From positions 2,193,501 to 2,257,500 of the forward strand of contig NZ_CP106753.1 in the NCBI RefSeq assembly GCF_025642115.1: 64,000 nucleotides of DNA, in the 5' to 3' direction. Source of the stretch: Chitiniphilus purpureus (GTDB taxonomy: Bacteria > Pseudomonadota > Gammaproteobacteria > Burkholderiales > Chitinibacteraceae). Below, piece after piece: positions 25,387 through 34,973 of the stretch (position 1 is the first letter of the stretch; each line of letters begins with the position of its first letter). Under the pieces are notes generated by a model. The model searched no databases and was not told where the DNA came from. It saw only the letters and a program-made list of their open reading frames with translations. Made by a program: the position numbers and the translations under genes.

Positions 25387-26403
25387 ATGATCATCGTGAT
25401 GCAACGCCAGGCCACCGACGCACAGATCGACGCGGTGGTGGCGCATATCCGCGCGGCCGGTCTGCGCGAGCATGTCTCGCGCGGTGCCGAACTGGTCGTC
25501 ATCGGTGCGATCGGCGACGAGAACCTGCTCGATGCCGGCCATGTCGAGATCCTGCCCGGCGTGGAGCGCGCCACCCGGGTGACCAAGCAATACAAGATCG
25601 TCGCGCGCGCCCTGCATCCTGCAGGCTCAGTGGTGAAGGTGCGCGGCGTGCCCATCGGCGGCGAGCAGATCCAAGTGATCGCCGGGCCCTGTTCGGTGGA
25701 GACGCAGGCGCAGATGGACGAAGCCGCCGCCGGGGTGGCCGCGGCCGGCTGCCGGCTGATGCGCGGCGGCGCGTTCAAGCCGCGTACCAGTCCCTATGCC
25801 TTCCAGGGCCTGGGTGTCATCGGGCTGGAGTATTTCCAGCGCGCGGCGCAGCGGTACAAGCTGCCGGTGGTGACCGAGCTGATGGATGTGCGGATGCTCG
25901 ACACCTTCATGGAATACGATGTCGACGTCATCCAGATCGGCGCACGCAACATGCAGAACTTCGACCTGCTCAAGGAAGTGGGGCGGGTCAACAAACCGGT
26001 CATCCTCAAGCGTGGGCTGTCCGCCACATTGAGCGAATGGCTGATGGCGGCCGAGTACATCGCCGCCGGCGGCAACCACAGCATCATCTTCTGCGAGCGT
26101 GGCATCCGCACCTTCGAGACGGCCTACCGCAATGTGCTGGACATCACCGCCATCCCGGCGCTCAAACGCGAGACCCACCTGCCGGTGATCGTCGACCCCA
26201 GCCACGCCGCCGGCAAGGCATGGATGGTGCCCGCCTTGGCGCAGGCCGCCATCGCAGCAGGCGCGGACGGCCTGCTGATCGAAATGCATCCCAACCCGTG
26301 CGAAGCCTGGTGCGATGCCGATCAGGCGCTTGCGCCGGATGAGTTGCAGGCACTGATGCGCACCCTGGCCGCGGTCGCCGCCGCGGTCGGGCGCACCCTC
26401 TGA
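25387..26403 (+). CDS. aroF: 3-deoxy-7-phosphoheptulonate (DAHP) synthase, type I-beta
   Basis: A 338-residue DAHP synthase, first step of the shikimate pathway (PEP plus erythrose 4-phosphate). The N-terminal 70 residues form the ferredoxin-like domain seen in Thermotoga-type enzymes (MIIVMQRQATDAQIDAVV). The barrel carries GPCSVET, RGGAFKPRTSPYAFQG, QIGARNMQNFDLL, LKRGLSAT and VDPSHAAGK. The I-beta type differs from the E. coli AroF/G/H I-alpha enzymes. It precedes tyrA by 148 bases, so this is a small aromatic amino acid cluster. Confidence 0.95.
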   Translation: MIIVMQRQATDAQIDAVVAHIRAAGLREHVSRGAELVVIGAIGDENLLDAGHVEILPGVERATRVTKQYKIVARALHPAGSVVKVRGVPIGGEQIQVIAGPCSVETQAQMDEAAAGVAAAGCRLMRGGAFKPRTSPYAFQGLGVIGLEYFQRAAQRYKLPVVTELMDVRMLDTFMEYDVDVIQIGARNMQNFDLLKEVGRVNKPVILKRGLSATLSEWLMAAEYIAAGGNHSIIFCERGIRTFETAYRNVLDITAIPALKRETHLPVIVDPSHAAGKAWMVPALAQAAIAAGADGLLIEMHPNPCEAWCDADQALAPDELQALMRTLAAVAAAVGRTL

Positions 26404-26551
26404 CCATGCCGGGTCAGCCGGACCGGATCAGAAGGCCACGCCGACCATGCACCAGAGCGCAAGGGCCGGTACGGTCCTGCCGTGGCCACCGGGCACGGCC
26501 GGCATCGGGTACCATGTCGGGCTTCGTCATCTGCAGGATTCTGGATAGGGC

Positions 26552-27439
26552 ATGGCCATGGTGCGCAAACTCGTACTGCTCGGTACGGGACTGATCGGCG
26601 GTTCCTTTGCGCTCGCGCTCAAGCGCGCGCAGCAGGTGGCGCAGGTGGTCGGGGTTGGCCGCAGCCAGGCCAATCTGGAGCGCGCGCTGGAACTCGGGGT
26701 GATCGACGCGGCAAGCCAGGACCCTGCGCAGGCGGTGCAGGGCGCCGATCTGGTGCTGATCGCGGCGCCGGTGGGCCAGATGCAGCCGTTGATGCAGGCG
26801 ATCGCGCCGAATCTGGCAGGCGATTGCCTGGTGACCGACGCCGGCTCCACCAAGCGCGACGTGGTCGGGCTCTACCGCGCCCATCTGGCTGCGCACCTGC
26901 CGGCCTGCGTACCCGGCCACCCGATCGCCGGTTCCGACCTGTCCGGCGCCGCGGCTGCGCGCTACGGCCTCTACGAAGGGCGCCGCGTGGTGCTGACGCC
27001 CCTGCCCGAATCGGCCCCGGAGGCGATCGAGCGGTTGGAAACCCTGTGGCGGCTGTGCGGCGCAGCGGTGTACCGGATGTCGCCCGAAGAGCACGACTCG
27101 GTCTTTGCCGCGGTCAGCCACGTGCCGCATCTGGTGGCGTTCGCCTACATGAATGCGCTGCTCGAACACGGCAACGTGGCGCAGTGCCTCGATTTCGCCG
27201 CCACCGGGTTTCGCGACTTCACCCGCATCGCCGGCTCGCATCCCGAAATGTGGCGGGATATCGCGCTGGCCAACCGCGAGGCGGTGCTGGCCGATCTGCA
27301 GCGCAATGTCGGCCAGTTGCAGGCACTGATCCACCTGCTCGAAGCCGGCGATGCCGCCGGGCTCACCCATTACATCGAGCGCGCCAGCAGCACGCGCGTG
27401 GCCTGGGAGGCGCGCACCAAGGGCCTGTCCAAGCCGTGA
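26552..27439 (+). CDS. tyrA: Prephenate dehydrogenase
   Basis: A 295-residue NAD-dependent prephenate dehydrogenase for tyrosine synthesis. The Rossmann motif is LLGTGLIGGSFALALK at the N-terminus, followed by DAGSTKRDVV, GHPIAGSDLSGAAAARYGL and FAAVSHVPHLVAFAY (the catalytic histidine region). No chorismate mutase or ACT domain is attached. A second ATG two codons in (26558) is an alternative start. In many relatives aroA lies between tyrA and cmk; it is absent here. Confidence 0.93.
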   Translation: MAMVRKLVLLGTGLIGGSFALALKRAQQVAQVVGVGRSQANLERALELGVIDAASQDPAQAVQGADLVLIAAPVGQMQPLMQAIAPNLAGDCLVTDAGSTKRDVVGLYRAHLAAHLPACVPGHPIAGSDLSGAAAARYGLYEGRRVVLTPLPESAPEAIERLETLWRLCGAAVYRMSPEEHDSVFAAVSHVPHLVAFAYMNALLEHGNVAQCLDFAATGFRDFTRIAGSHPEMWRDIALANREAVLADLQRNVGQLQALIHLLEAGDAAGLTHYIERASSTRVAWEARTKGLSKP

Positions 27440-27518
27440 GACGCGCAACAGCGTTATACAATGACCAAGGCCGGCAGGGTGTTCCCGCCGGCATTGCATT
27501 TGGGGAGACGACTTTCCG

Positions 27519-28184
27519 ATGAGCCTGGTATCCATCATCGCCATCGACGGCCCCTCGGCGTCGGGCAAGGGCACCGTGGCCCAGCGCGTCGCCGAGCGGC
27601 TGGGTTTCCATTACCTGGATTCGGGGGCGCTCTATCGCCTGGCGGCATTGGCGGCGGGGCGGCGGGGCGTGGACTGGGATGACGAGACCGGCGTCGCCAG
27701 CGTGGCGGCAGCACTCGATGCCGTGTTCGCCGGCGAACGCGTCTGGCTGGATGGCGACGAGGTCAGCACGGCGATCCGCAGCGAGGCGATCGGCGTGGGC
27801 GCATCGCGCGTGGCCGCCTTGCCGGCGGTGCGTGCCGCGCTGTTGGCGCGGCAGCGTGCCTTTGCGCAGATGCCGGGTCTGGTCGCTGACGGGCGCGACA
27901 TGGGCTCGGTGGTGTTTCCGCATGCCGGACTCAAGATCTTCCTGACCGCCAGCGCCGCCGTGCGCGCCGAACGGCGCTACCGGCAATTGATCGCCCGCGG
28001 CGAGCCCGCGGATCTGGCGGCCATCACCGCCGAACTGGAAGCGCGCGATGCGCGCGACCGCGACCGCGCGGTCGCGCCGCTGCAGCAACAGCCCGATGCC
28101 CTGCTGCTGGATAGCAGTGGCATGGACATCGACAGCGCGGTGGCGCAGGTGCTGGACTGGTGGCAGGCCCGGTCGTCAGCGTGA
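27519..28184 (+). CDS. cmk: Cytidylate kinase
   Basis: A 221-residue (d)CMP kinase. The P-loop is IDGPSASGKGTVAQRVA (residues 8-24), followed by YLDSGALYR, the DGRDMGSVVFP motif and ERRYRQL of the lid. Start ATG 27519, with GGGGAGACGA about 10 bases upstream. A TATACAAT box at 27455-27462 may provide a promoter. It is followed by rpsA, the order found across Proteobacteria. Confidence 0.96.
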   Translation: MSLVSIIAIDGPSASGKGTVAQRVAERLGFHYLDSGALYRLAALAAGRRGVDWDDETGVASVAAALDAVFAGERVWLDGDEVSTAIRSEAIGVGASRVAALPAVRAALLARQRAFAQMPGLVADGRDMGSVVFPHAGLKIFLTASAAVRAERRYRQLIARGEPADLAAITAELEARDARDRDRAVAPLQQQPDALLLDSSGMDIDSAVAQVLDWWQARSSA

Positions 28185-28202
28185 GCAGGCGCGGCTAAGC
28201 GC

Positions 28203-28231
28203 TTGATCGAAAAAAAGGAAATCTCTAGAAT
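28203..28231 (+). promoter_or_regulatory. Sigma-70 promoter of rpsA
   Basis: TTGATC, a 17-base A-rich spacer and TAGAAT match the sigma-70 consensus well (4/6 and 5/6). It lies after the cmk stop and would give an rpsA leader of about 110 bases. Confidence 0.75.
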
Positions 28232-28237
28232 CGTATC

Positions 28238-28288
28238 TTCCCCGTAACAAGGGGAACCGGTGCCGGCGGTGCGCAAGGCGCCGCCGGC
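28238..28288 (+). promoter_or_regulatory. Structured rpsA leader: two hairpins
   Basis: Hairpin 1 is TTCCCC / GGGGAA with a 7-base loop (28238-28256). Hairpin 2 is GCCGGCGG / CCGCCGGC with an 11-base loop (28262-28288). Both fall inside the predicted rpsA 5' UTR, and the Shine-Dalgarno near the ATG is poor. In E. coli the rpsA leader is also a chain of hairpins without a good Shine-Dalgarno and is the target of S1 autorepression. I infer a similar role. Confidence 0.55.
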
Positions 28289-28345
28289 AAAGTGCAACCA
28301 ACCCTGCTCCCTGCTTCCTGTCGGGAGTGTCTGGAAATTTCCTTA

Positions 28346-30046
28346 ATGACTACTGCTACTGTGTCCGGCTCCATGGAGAGCTTTGCCGCCCTGTTCGAGG
28401 AAAGCCTCAAGAACCAGGAAATGCGTTCTGGCGAGGTGATCACCGCGGAGGTCGTCGGTGTCGACCATAACTTCGTCACCGTCAATGCCGGCCTGAAGTC
28501 CGAATCCCTGATCCCCCTGGAAGAATTCAAGAACGACCGCGGCGAAGTCGAAGTCAAGGTCGGCGATTTCGTTCCGGTGGCGATCGACAGCCTCGAGAAC
28601 GGCTACGGCGAGACCAAGCTGTCGCGCGAAAAGGCCAAGCGCCTTGCGTCCTGGATCGAGCTGGAAGATGCGCTGGAGAAGGGCGCTGTGATGACCGGTG
28701 TGATCTCCGGCAAGGTGAAGGGCGGCCTGACCGTGATGGTCAGCGGTCTGCGCGCCTTCCTGCCCGGTTCGCTGGTCGATATCCGTCCGGTCAAGGACAC
28801 CACGCCGTTCGAAGGCAAGCAGATCGAATTCAAGGTGATCAAGCTTGATCGCAAGCGCAACAACGTGGTCGTCTCGCGCCGCGCCGTGCTGGAGGAAAGC
28901 CTCGGCGAAGAGCGCCAGAAGCTGCTCGAGACCCTCAAGGAAGGCGTGGTGGTCAAGGGCGTGGTCAAGAACATCACCGACTACGGCGCATTCGTCGACC
29001 TGGGCGGTATCGACGGCCTGTTGCACATCACCGACCTGGCATGGCGCCGTGTCAAGCACCCGAGCGAAGTGCTGGCCGTGGGCGACGAAGTCGAAGCCAA
29101 GGTGCTCAAGTTCGACCAGGAAAAGAACCGCGTCTCGCTGGGCCTCAAGCAACTGGGCGAAGATCCGTGGGTGGGCCTGTCGCGTCGCTACCCGCAAGGC
29201 ACCCGCCTGTTCGGCAAGGTGACCAACCTGACCGACTACGGCGCGTTCGTCGAGATCGAACAAGGCATCGAAGGTCTGGTGCACGTGTCCGAGATGGATT
29301 GGACCAACAAGAACGTCCATCCGTCCAAGGTGGTGTCGCTGGGTGACGAGGTCGAGGTGATGATCCTCGACATCGACGAGGAAAAGCGCCGTATCAGCCT
29401 TGGCATGAAGCAGTGCATGGCCAATCCCTGGGACGAGTTCCAGGAGAACTTCAAGAAGGGCGACAAGATCAAGGGTGCCATCAAGTCGATCACCGACTTC
29501 GGCGTGTTCGTCGGCCTGCCCGGCGGCATCGATGGCCTCGTGCACCTGTCCGACCTGTCCTGGCACGTGGCGGGCGAGGAAGCCGTGCGCAACTTCAAGA
29601 AGGGCGACGAAGTCGAGGCACTGGTGCTGTCGATCGATACCGAGAAGGAACGCATCAGCCTGGGCATCAAGCAGCTCGAAGGCGATCCGTTCAGCAACTT
29701 CGTGTCGACCAATGACAAGGGTGCCATCGTCAAGGGCACGGTCAAGTCGCTCGATCCCAAGGGCGCTGTGATCGGGCTGTCCGAGGACGTGGAAGGCTAC
29801 CTGCGCGCGACCGAAGTCTCGCGCGACCGCGTCGAAGACATCCGTTCGGTGCTCAAGGAAGGCGACGAGGTCGAAGCCATGATCATCAACGTCGATCGCA
29901 AGAACCGCTCGATCAACCTGTCGATCAAAGCCAAGGACCTGGGCGAGGAGAAGGCAGCGATCAGCCAGCTGTCCTCCGACGCCACTGCCGGCACCACCAA
30001 TCTTGGCGCGCTGCTCAAGGCCAAGCTTTCCGGTTCGAACGAATAA
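28346..30046 (+). CDS. rpsA: 30S ribosomal protein S1
   Basis: A 566-residue S1, the mRNA-binding protein of the small subunit. Six S1 (OB-fold) repeats are visible. The clearest have [42 protein letters not shown] and [21 protein letters not shown] segments, each followed by an R(I/V)SLG.KQ ending. Start ATG 28346; an internal ATG at 28373 ([12 protein letters not shown]) is a second option. The upstream Shine-Dalgarno is weak, as known for rpsA. Followed 12 bases later by ihfB, the usual partner. Confidence 0.97.
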   Translation: MTTATVSGSMESFAALFEESLKNQEMRSGEVITAEVVGVDHNFVTVNAGLKSESLIPLEEFKNDRGEVEVKVGDFVPVAIDSLENGYGETKLSREKAKRLASWIELEDALEKGAVMTGVISGKVKGGLTVMVSGLRAFLPGSLVDIRPVKDTTPFEGKQIEFKVIKLDRKRNNVVVSRRAVLEESLGEERQKLLETLKEGVVVKGVVKNITDYGAFVDLGGIDGLLHITDLAWRRVKHPSEVLAVGDEVEAKVLKFDQEKNRVSLGLKQLGEDPWVGLSRRYPQGTRLFGKVTNLTDYGAFVEIEQGIEGLVHVSEMDWTNKNVHPSKVVSLGDEVEVMILDIDEEKRRISLGMKQCMANPWDEFQENFKKGDKIKGAIKSITDFGVFVGLPGGIDGLVHLSDLSWHVAGEEAVRNFKKGDEVEALVLSIDTEKERISLGIKQLEGDPFSNFVSTNDKGAIVKGTVKSLDPKGAVIGLSEDVEGYLRATEVSRDRVEDIRSVLKEGDEVEAMIINVDRKNRSINLSIKAKDLGEEKAAISQLSSDATAGTTNLGALLKAKLSGSNE

Positions 30047-30058
30047 GGAACCCTGGTC

Positions 30059-30343
30059 GTGACCAAGTCCGAACTCATTGCAAAGCTCACTGCCCGCTAT
30101 CCGCAGCTGGTGGCGAAAGATGCTGAGTTGGCCGTCAAGACCATTCTCGATGCGATGGGCAAGAGCCTGGCTCAAGGCCGTCGCATCGAGATTCGCGGCT
30201 TCGGCAGCTTCGACCTGAACTATCGTCCCCCCAGAATGGGGCGCAATCCGAAATCCGGCAGCAAAGTCGAGGTTCCGGAGAAATTCGTGCCGCATTTCAA
30301 GGCGGGCAAGGAGCTGCGCGAGCGCGTCGATGCGCTCCTGTAG
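30059..30343 (+). CDS. ihfB: Integration host factor subunit beta
   Basis: A 94-residue HU/IHF-family DNA-bending protein. [19 protein letters not shown] matches the family signature, and the beta-arm is [15 protein letters not shown] with the intercalating proline. It begins [15 protein letters not shown] as in IHF-beta. The start is GTG at 30059, 12 bases after rpsA. A strong intrinsic terminator follows. Confidence 0.96.
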   Translation: MTKSELIAKLTARYPQLVAKDAELAVKTILDAMGKSLAQGRRIEIRGFGSFDLNYRPPRMGRNPKSGSKVEVPEKFVPHFKAGKELRERVDALL

Positions 30344-30358
30344 TTTCATGAAGCATCG

Positions 30359-30388
30359 ACGGCACGCGTGAGCGTGCCGTTTTTTTTT
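30359..30388 (+). terminator. Intrinsic terminator of rpsA-ihfB
   Basis: A 9-bp perfect stem (ACGGCACGC / GCGTGCCGT) with a GTGA loop is followed at once by a run of T residues. This is the clearest plus-strand intrinsic terminator in the window. Confidence 0.93.
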
Positions 30389-30444
30389 GTAATCACCCTG
30401 CATGGGCCTGGTTTTGCGTATGGGCCGTATCCTGACGAATCGGC

Positions 30445-30450
30445 TACAAT
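30445..30450 (+). promoter_or_regulatory. Possible -10 of lapA-lapB
   Basis: TACAAT after the ihfB terminator and 31 bases before the lapA ATG. No good -35 is visible at the right distance. Confidence 0.35.
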
Positions 30451-30481
30451 GGCGCCTACTTTGCATCGCGCGAGCCTGTCC

Positions 30482-30787
30482 ATGCGTTATCTGCTCTGGC
30501 TGATCAAGTTCCTGTTGTTCGCCCTCCTGTTCGGCTTTGCCATGAACAATGCCGACCCGGTCTCGCTCAGATTCTTCCTGGGATACGCCTGGCAGGCACC
30601 GCTGGCGCTGGTGCTGCTGGTGTTCTTTGTCGCCGGCGCGGCACTGGGGGTGCTGGCAGCGCTGGCGCAGGTGGTCCGGCAGCGGCGGGAGCTGGCGGCC
30701 CTGCGCAAGGAACTGCGTACAAGGACGGCGCCGCCCGCGCCGGTCGCGCCCGATCCGCTGCTCGAACAACCGCGCGACGCCGTATAA
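30482..30787 (+). CDS. lapA: LapA family (DUF1049) inner-membrane protein
   Basis: A 101-residue protein with two membrane helices (LLWLIKFLLFALLFGFAM and LALVLLVFFVAGAALGVLA) joined by the conserved NNADPVSLRFFLGY loop, then a basic coiled segment and a Pro/Ala-rich tail. LapA works with LapB in lipopolysaccharide assembly. I chose the ATG at 30482 because the first helix starts there; an upstream ATG (30446) lies within the probable -10. Confidence 0.88.
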   Translation: MRYLLWLIKFLLFALLFGFAMNNADPVSLRFFLGYAWQAPLALVLLVFFVAGAALGVLAALAQVVRQRRELAALRKELRTRTAPPAPVAPDPLLEQPRDAV

Positions 30788-30814
30788 GTGCCTAGCGCCG
30801 GTTCCTGGTCCGCT

Positions 30815-31987
30815 ATGTCCGATTTCCCCTACTGGTGGTTGATTGTCTTGCCCGTGTTCTTCGGCCTGGGCTGGCTGGCCGCGCGTGTCGACATCAAACA
30901 CGTGCTGTCCGAGACCCGCTCGTTGCCGGCCGCCTATTTCAAGGGTCTCAACTTCCTGCTCAACGGCCAGACCAACCAGGCGGTCGATGTGTATGTCGAT
31001 ATCGCCCGCCACCATGCCGAGACAGTGGACCTGCAGTTCACGCTTGGCCACCTCTTCCGCCGCCGCGGCGAGCTGGAGCGGGCCATCCGCATGCACCAGA
31101 AGCTCCTGGAGCGGCGCGACCTGAGCGAGACGCAACGCCAGTCCGCGCAATTCGAGCTGGCGAAGGATTTCCTCAAGGCCGGCCTGTTCGACCGCGCCGA
31201 GACGCTATTGACCGAGCTGCAGAACACCGACTACGCGCGCCGGGCGCGCAACGAGCTGCTGGCGGTGTACCAGCAGGAAAAGGATTGGCAGAAGGCGATC
31301 GAGACCGCGCAACAGCTGCGTGATGAAAGCCAAAGCTACCAGCACGAGATCGCGCAGTTCCATTGCGAGCTGGCCGAGCAGGCGTTTGCGCGTTCGCAGC
31401 AGCAGGTGGCGCAACAGCATCTGAATGCGGCGCTCGCGGAGAACCGGCAGTGCGCCCGCGCCAAGCTGCTGTTGGGTGAGATCGAGCAGGGCTGCGGCCG
31501 CCACCAGCAGGCGATCGACCTTTGGCTGGATGTCGAGAGCCAGGATGCGCTGGCGCTGGCGCTGATCGCACGCAAGCTGCTGGCGTCGTACGACGCGCTC
31601 GGACGGGGTGAGGAGGGCACCTTGCTGCTGCTGCGGCTGCTGGGCCAGTATCCCGAGCTGGATGTGCTGGATCTGGTCTACGAACGCCTGATGGCACAGC
31701 GTGGCCTGGATGCCGCCTACGAGTTCGTACGCGAGCAGCTCAAGGCCCACCCGACCATGCCCGGCCTGCGCAAGGTGCTGGAAGCGCACCTGCTGGTCGC
31801 GCCCGATGACCAGAAGTATGAGCTGGAGATCATCGGCAAGCTGCTGACCGAGGCCACCCGGGAGCAGACCCTCTACTACTGCAGCACCTGCGGTTTCAAG
31901 GCCCGCCAGTATTTCTGGCATTGCCCGGCATGCTCGGAATGGGAAACCTATCCGCCGGTGCGGGGACGCAAGAACCGCACCGCATAA
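30815..31987 (+). CDS. lapB: Lipopolysaccharide assembly protein B
   Basis: A 390-residue LapB (YciM), close to the 389 residues of E. coli. It has one N-terminal membrane helix ([19 protein letters not shown]), a stack of TPR helices (for example [20 protein letters not shown]) and a C-terminal rubredoxin-like metal site (CSTCGF...HCPACSEW). LapB brings LpxC to FtsH for degradation and so sets LPS synthesis. The ATG at 30815 starts right before the membrane helix; a GTG at 30788 is possible but less likely. Confidence 0.95.
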   Translation: MSDFPYWWLIVLPVFFGLGWLAARVDIKHVLSETRSLPAAYFKGLNFLLNGQTNQAVDVYVDIARHHAETVDLQFTLGHLFRRRGELERAIRMHQKLLERRDLSETQRQSAQFELAKDFLKAGLFDRAETLLTELQNTDYARRARNELLAVYQQEKDWQKAIETAQQLRDESQSYQHEIAQFHCELAEQAFARSQQQVAQQHLNAALAENRQCARAKLLLGEIEQGCGRHQQAIDLWLDVESQDALALALIARKLLASYDALGRGEEGTLLLLRLLGQYPELDVLDLVYERLMAQRGLDAAYEFVREQLKAHPTMPGLRKVLEAHLLVAPDDQKYELEIIGKLLTEATREQTLYYCSTCGFKARQYFWHCPACSEWETYPPVRGRKNRTA

Positions 31988-31997
31988 AAGGCAAGCG

Positions 31998-32696
31998 ATG
32001 TCCAAATCCGATCCACGCGTCATTGTGGCGCTCGATTATCCCGATGCCGCCGGCGCGCTTGCGTTCGCCGCACGCGTCTCGCCGGTGCTGTGCCGGCTCA
32101 AGGTCGGCAAGGAGCTCTTCACCGCCGCCGGGCCGCAGCTCCTGGAACAGCTCGCCGCACGCGGCTTCGAGGTCTTCCTCGATCTGAAATTCCACGACAT
32201 CCCCAATACCGTGGCGCAGGCGTGCAAGGTGGCGGCCAGCCTTGGCGTATGGATGGTGAATGTGCATGCCTCGGGCGGGCGCCGGATGATGGAAACCACG
32301 CAGGAGGCGTTGGCGGCGCTGTCGCAGCCGCCGCTGCTGATCGCTGTCACCGTACTGACCAGCATGGATGCGGCCGGGCTTGCCGAACTGGGGCTGCCTG
32401 AGCCCGCGGTCCAGGTCGAGCGCCTTGCGCGCCTCGCGCATGCCTCTGGGCTGGACGGTGTGGTCTGCTCGGCGCAGGAGGCGGCGCTGCTCAAGGCCGC
32501 GTGCGGGGCGGATTTCAAATTGGTGACCCCGGGCATCCGCCCGCCGGATGCCAGCCTTGACGATCAGCAGCGCGTGATGACCCCGCAGGCCGCCATTGCC
32601 GCAGGCAGCGACTACCTGGTGATCGGCCGGCCCATCACCCGCAGCGCCGACCCGGTGGCGACGCTGACCCAGATCAACCAACAGATCGCAGGCTGA
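31998..32696 (+). CDS. pyrF: Orotidine 5'-phosphate decarboxylase
   Basis: A 232-residue OMP decarboxylase, the last step of UMP synthesis. The catalytic motif [11 protein letters not shown] is present at about residues 59-69, and [19 protein letters not shown] and [10 protein letters not shown] form the phosphate-binding end. Short E. coli-type form. It follows lapB by 10 bases, as in enterics, and is two bases from ugd. Confidence 0.96.
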   Translation: MSKSDPRVIVALDYPDAAGALAFAARVSPVLCRLKVGKELFTAAGPQLLEQLAARGFEVFLDLKFHDIPNTVAQACKVAASLGVWMVNVHASGGRRMMETTQEALAALSQPPLLIAVTVLTSMDAAGLAELGLPEPAVQVERLARLAHASGLDGVVCSAQEAALLKAACGADFKLVTPGIRPPDASLDDQQRVMTPQAAIAAGSDYLVIGRPITRSADPVATLTQINQQIAG

Positions 32697-32698
32697 AT

Positions 32699-34015
32699 AT
32701 GAAGATCACCGTCATTGGCAGCGGCTACGTCGGCTTGGTGACCGGCGCCTGCCTCTCCGAGCACGGCAACGACGTGCTGTGTCTGGACGTGGACTCGCGC
32801 AAGATCGAGATGCTGCAGCGCGGGGAGATCCCCATCCATGAACCCGGTCTTGAGGAGATCGTCCGGCGTAACGCCGCGGCAGGCCGGCTGCGCTTTACCA
32901 CCGACCTAGCGGCTTCGGTGGCGCATGGCACGGTGCAGTTCATCGCGGTCGGCACGCCGCCGGACGAGGACGGCTCGGCCGATCTGCAATACGTGCTGGC
33001 GGCGGCGCGCAATATCGCGCGGCATATGACCGACTACAAGGTGGTGGTGGATAAATCCACCGTCCCGGTCGGCACGGCCGACAAGGTGAAGGCCGCCATC
33101 GCCGAGGAGCTCGCCGCCCGAGGCATCGCCCTGCCGTACAGCGTGGTCTCCAATCCCGAATTCCTGAAGGAAGGCGCCGCGGTCGAGGATTTCATGAAAC
33201 CCGACCGCATCGTGATCGGTGCCGACGATGAGCGGGCCGTCCATGTGATGCGCAGCATCTATCTGCCGTTCCAGCGCAACCACGATCGCACGCTGGTGAT
33301 GGACGTGCGTTCGGCCGAGCTGACCAAATATGCCGCCAATGCCATGCTCGCCACCCGCATCTCGTTCATGAACGAGCTGGCCAATCTGGCCGAAGTGCTC
33401 GGTGCCGATATCGAGCTGGTGCGGCGCGGCATCGGCTCCGACCCGCGCATCGGCTACAGCTTCCTGTATCCGGGCGTCGGCTACGGCGGTTCGTGCTTTC
33501 CCAAGGATGTGAAGGCGCTGTGCAGGACCGCGCAGGAGCACGACATGGACCTGCGTGTGCTCCAGGCGGTCGAGGCGGCCAATGACGTACAGAAGATGCG
33601 GCTGGTGCACAAGGTAACGGCACGGCTGGGTGAGAACCTTGCCGGCCGGCGCTTCGCGTTATGGGGGCTTGCGTTCAAACCGCGCACCGACGATATGCGC
33701 GAGGCGCCCAGCCTTGTGATCGTCAACGAGCTGCTCAGCCGCGGTGCCACTGTCTGTGCATTCGATCCTGTGGCGATGCACGAAGCGCGACGCATCCTGG
33801 GCGACCGTATCGACTACGCCGACAGCCCGCTGGCGGCGCTCGCCGGCGCCGATGCGCTGCTGGTCGTCACCGAATGGAAGGAATTCCAGTGCCCGGATTT
33901 CGAGCGCATCAAGGCCCTGCTCAAACAGCCCCTGATCTTCGACGGGCGCAATCTGTTCGACCCGCTGGCGGTCAAGGAATACGGAATCGAATATGAAGCC
34001 ATCGGTCGCCGCTGA
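32699..34015 (+). CDS. ugd: UDP-glucose 6-dehydrogenase
   Basis: A 438-residue NAD-dependent dehydrogenase that oxidises UDP-glucose to UDP-glucuronate. The N-terminal [17 protein letters not shown] binds [22 protein letters not shown] follows, and [12 protein letters not shown] holds the catalytic cysteine (C266). It overlaps the next gene by 23 bases. UDP-glucuronate would feed surface polysaccharides; its neighbour makes heptose for LPS. Confidence 0.95.
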   Translation: MKITVIGSGYVGLVTGACLSEHGNDVLCLDVDSRKIEMLQRGEIPIHEPGLEEIVRRNAAAGRLRFTTDLAASVAHGTVQFIAVGTPPDEDGSADLQYVLAAARNIARHMTDYKVVVDKSTVPVGTADKVKAAIAEELAARGIALPYSVVSNPEFLKEGAAVEDFMKPDRIVIGADDERAVHVMRSIYLPFQRNHDRTLVMDVRSAELTKYAANAMLATRISFMNELANLAEVLGADIELVRRGIGSDPRIGYSFLYPGVGYGGSCFPKDVKALCRTAQEHDMDLRVLQAVEAANDVQKMRLVHKVTARLGENLAGRRFALWGLAFKPRTDDMREAPSLVIVNELLSRGATVCAFDPVAMHEARRILGDRIDYADSPLAALAGADALLVVTEWKEFQCPDFERIKALLKQPLIFDGRNLFDPLAVKEYGIEYEAIGRR

Positions 34016-34952
34016 CCTGCCCGCACTGCGCAGCGCCATTGCCGCCGCCCGGGTGCTGGTGGTGGGGGATGTGATGCTGGACCGCTACTGGTTCGGTGAT
34101 GTGGAGCGTATCTCGCCCGAGGCTCCGGTGCCGGTGGCGCGCATCCGCAGGACCGACGAGCGTGCCGGCGGTGCGGCCAATGTGGCACGCAACATCGCGG
34201 CATTGGGCGGGCAGGCAACGCTGCTTGCGGTGGTGGGGGACGACGAGCCCGGCAACAGCCTGGAACGCCTGCTGCACGCGAGCGGGGTCAGCACCCAGCT
34301 GCACCGTGACGCAAGCATTGCCACCACCGTCAAGCTGCGGGTGCTGGCCAAGCAGCAGCAATTGCTGCGCATCGATTTCGAGGAGATGCCCAGCCACGAC
34401 GTCCTGGAAAACAAACTGGATGACTTTCGCCGTCTGCTCGCTGCGACCGATGTGGTGATCCTGTCGGACTACGGCAAAGGCGGGCTCAGGCATGTGGAGG
34501 CCATGATCGCGGCCGCCCGGGCCGCCGGCAAGCCGGTGCTGGTCGACCCCAAAGGGGACGACTACAGCCACTACCGTGGCGCAACGCTGCTGACACCCAA
34601 CCGGTCGGAGTTCCGCCAGGTGATGGGGCACTGGCGCGACGACGGCGATTTCTCGGTCAAGGCGCAGTCGCTGCGCGAGCAGCTCAATCTGGATGCCCTG
34701 CTGGTGACGCGCAGTGAGGAAGGGATGACGCTGTTCCGGCCGCAGGGCGTGACGCACAAGCCCACCGTGGCACGCGAGGTCTACGATGTCTCGGGTGCGG
34801 GCGATACCGTGATCGCCACGTTGGGCCTGATGCTGGCGGCCGGGCTCGATCTGCCGCAGGCGATGGATTGGTCCAACCGGGCCGCCGGCATCGTCGTGGG
34901 CAAGCTGGGAACCGCGGTGGTTCAGGCGCAGGAACTGTTCGACGGGCATTGA
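33993..34952 (+). CDS. rfaE1: D-glycero-beta-D-manno-heptose-7-phosphate kinase (HldE N-terminal-type)
   Basis: A 319-residue PfkB/ribokinase-family kinase. The signatures are [17 protein letters not shown] (about residues 50-66) and the anion hole [17 protein letters not shown] (about 265-281). It corresponds to the kinase half of E. coli HldE only; the cytidylyl/adenylyltransferase half is absent, as in Betaproteobacteria with separate rfaE1 and rfaE2. The product serves ADP-heptose for the LPS inner core. Confidence 0.92.
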   Translation: MKPSVAADLPALRSAIAAARVLVVGDVMLDRYWFGDVERISPEAPVPVARIRRTDERAGGAANVARNIAALGGQATLLAVVGDDEPGNSLERLLHASGVSTQLHRDASIATTVKLRVLAKQQQLLRIDFEEMPSHDVLENKLDDFRRLLAATDVVILSDYGKGGLRHVEAMIAAARAAGKPVLVDPKGDDYSHYRGATLLTPNRSEFRQVMGHWRDDGDFSVKAQSLREQLNLDALLVTRSEEGMTLFRPQGVTHKPTVAREVYDVSGAGDTVIATLGLMLAAGLDLPQAMDWSNRAAGIVVGKLGTAVVQAQELFDGH

Positions 34953-34973
34953 GCGGGCGGAGCCACCGCTGGC

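Noticed and set aside
28343..31150. A 935-codon minus-strand open frame across rpsA, ihfB and lapAB
   Set aside because: It lies antisense to four well-identified genes and has no recognisable family; an artefact of codon bias.
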